Origin: JAEZHK01 sp964575255
GTDB lineage: Bacteria > Bacillota > Clostridia > Christensenellales > Aristaeellaceae
Direction of reading: 5' to 3'
NCBI GenBank assembly: GCA_964575255.1
Contig: CAZNPZ010000003.1
Location: 1 to 64,000, forward strand
DNA length: 64,000 bases
Both the position numbers and the translations under genes were made by a program. The notes beneath the pieces were generated by a model. The model was not told the origin of the DNA. It saw only the letters and a list, made by a program, of their open reading frames with translations, and ran no database searches. Shown here one piece after another: positions 63,520-64,000 of the stretch. Each line of letters begins with the position of its first letter. Position 1 is the first letter of the stretch.

Positions 63520-64000
63520 ATGAAACCGTTGACACGACAGAAGGCCATCTCCAGTGAGATACGCAAGATCAACCGGAACCTGATCTATCATTATTTATAC
63601 GATCATCCTGCCGTCACCAAGCAGGATCTGTCCAACGCGCTGAATATGAGCATGCCCACGATCACGCTGAATCTGACGGAACTGATCGCGCAAGGGCTCG
63701 TGATGAACACCGAACAGATGCAGTCAACCGGCGGGCGCAAAGCCCGGACGCTGTCGGTCAACCCATGCGCCAAGCACGCGATAGGCCTCGATATCACGAC
63801 CCACAACATCGGCGCGGTCATCGTGGACGTGGGCGGTTCGATCGTCGTCAGCAAGCGCGTCCACGCGCCCTTCTCCAGCACGGAGTTCTATTTTAAAGGC
63901 CTCGCCACGCTGATCGAGGAATTGATCGACGAGGCCGGGATCGACCGGCAGACGATCCTGGGCGCCGGGCTCGCGGTGCCCGCGATCATCGCGAAGGACG
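63520..64000 (+). CDS. ROK-family transcriptional regulator (partial, runs off the window)
   Basis: The first 160 residues of a NagC/XylR-type protein. Residues ~15-65 are a winged helix (INRNLIYHYLYDHPAVTKQDLSNALNMSMPTITLNLTELIAQG). The ROK sugar-binding domain begins at residue ~85 (AIGLDITTHNIGAVIVDVGGSIV). ATG 63520 has GAAGGGG upstream. Divergent placement implies control of the sugar transporter at 59.7-63.3 kb. Confidence 0.88.
   Translation, partial: MKPLTRQKAISSEIRKINRNLIYHYLYDHPAVTKQDLSNALNMSMPTITLNLTELIAQGLVMNTEQMQSTGGRKARTLSVNPCAKHAIGLDITTHNIGAVIVDVGGSIVVSKRVHAPFSSTEFYFKGLATLIEELIDEAGIDRQTILGAGLAVPAIIAKD

Overview
The window reads as a chromosomal segment of an anaerobic, GC-rich bacterium, most likely of a Clostridia-type lineage. 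Start sites are preceded by strong GGAGG-like ribosome-binding sites. Promoters are near-consensus TTGACA/TATAAT with 16-18 bp spacers. Glycyl radical enzymes, ferredoxins, a flavodoxin-ferredoxin protein and BMP-type nucleoside transport genes are typical of anaerobic Firmicutes. One oddity is that all five solute-binding proteins carry signal peptides without a lipobox, which would fit a cell with an outer membrane or some other retention mechanism. I saw no rRNA, tRNA or CRISPR array.

Layout. 1-2275: the end of an unknown gene, a class II aldolase and a rhamnulokinase-like FGGY kinase. 2276-2650: wrecked insertion sequences. 2749-6219: a tRNA-dihydrouridine synthase, an XRE-cupin regulator and an acyl-CoA synthetase. 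6413-7243: a ferritin-like/cytochrome-b5-like fusion. 7517-16063: a sugar ABC transporter operon with a TIM-barrel isomerase and two URO-D-family proteins. 16216-17385: a serine hydrolase. 17817-24608: a purine salvage operon (8-oxoguanine-deaminase-like enzyme, BMP-type transporter, MerR regulator). 24622-30227 (minus): an arsenic/thiol operon with ArsR, an ArsP-like permease, ferredoxins, a small thioredoxin, ACR3, OsmC and a CoA-disulfide-reductase-rhodanese fusion. 30653-44524 (minus): a long catabolic cluster with two glycyl radical enzymes, an activase, an AraC regulator, a sugar-kinase-like protein, an AroE-like dehydrogenase without the shikimate-binding serines, and a complete sugar ABC transporter. 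A second, compact activase (44814) is divergent. 45811-53434: a glutamine-amidotransferase-like protein, a peptide ABC transporter (one ATPase frameshifted) and an M24 peptidase, followed by a LacI regulator. 54901-58850: NIPSNAP, TetR/membrane/EFR1, MmyB-type XRE and VOC genes. 58890-59255: decayed kinase and methyltransferase remnants. 59727-63270 (minus): a fourth sugar ABC transporter whose ATPase gene comes first, with a divergent ROK regulator that runs off the end.

The most unusual non-coding signal is a pair of ~280-nt multi-hairpin elements in opposite orientation (8667-8979 and 53436-53708). They share a 71-nt core with four differences, and several stems outside the core differ by compensating base changes. 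Each lies directly downstream of a gene, in that gene's sense direction. The most unusual gene context is the 30.6-45.5 kb glycyl-radical cluster, whose enzyme set suggests anaerobic breakdown of an imported polyhydroxy compound that I cannot name.
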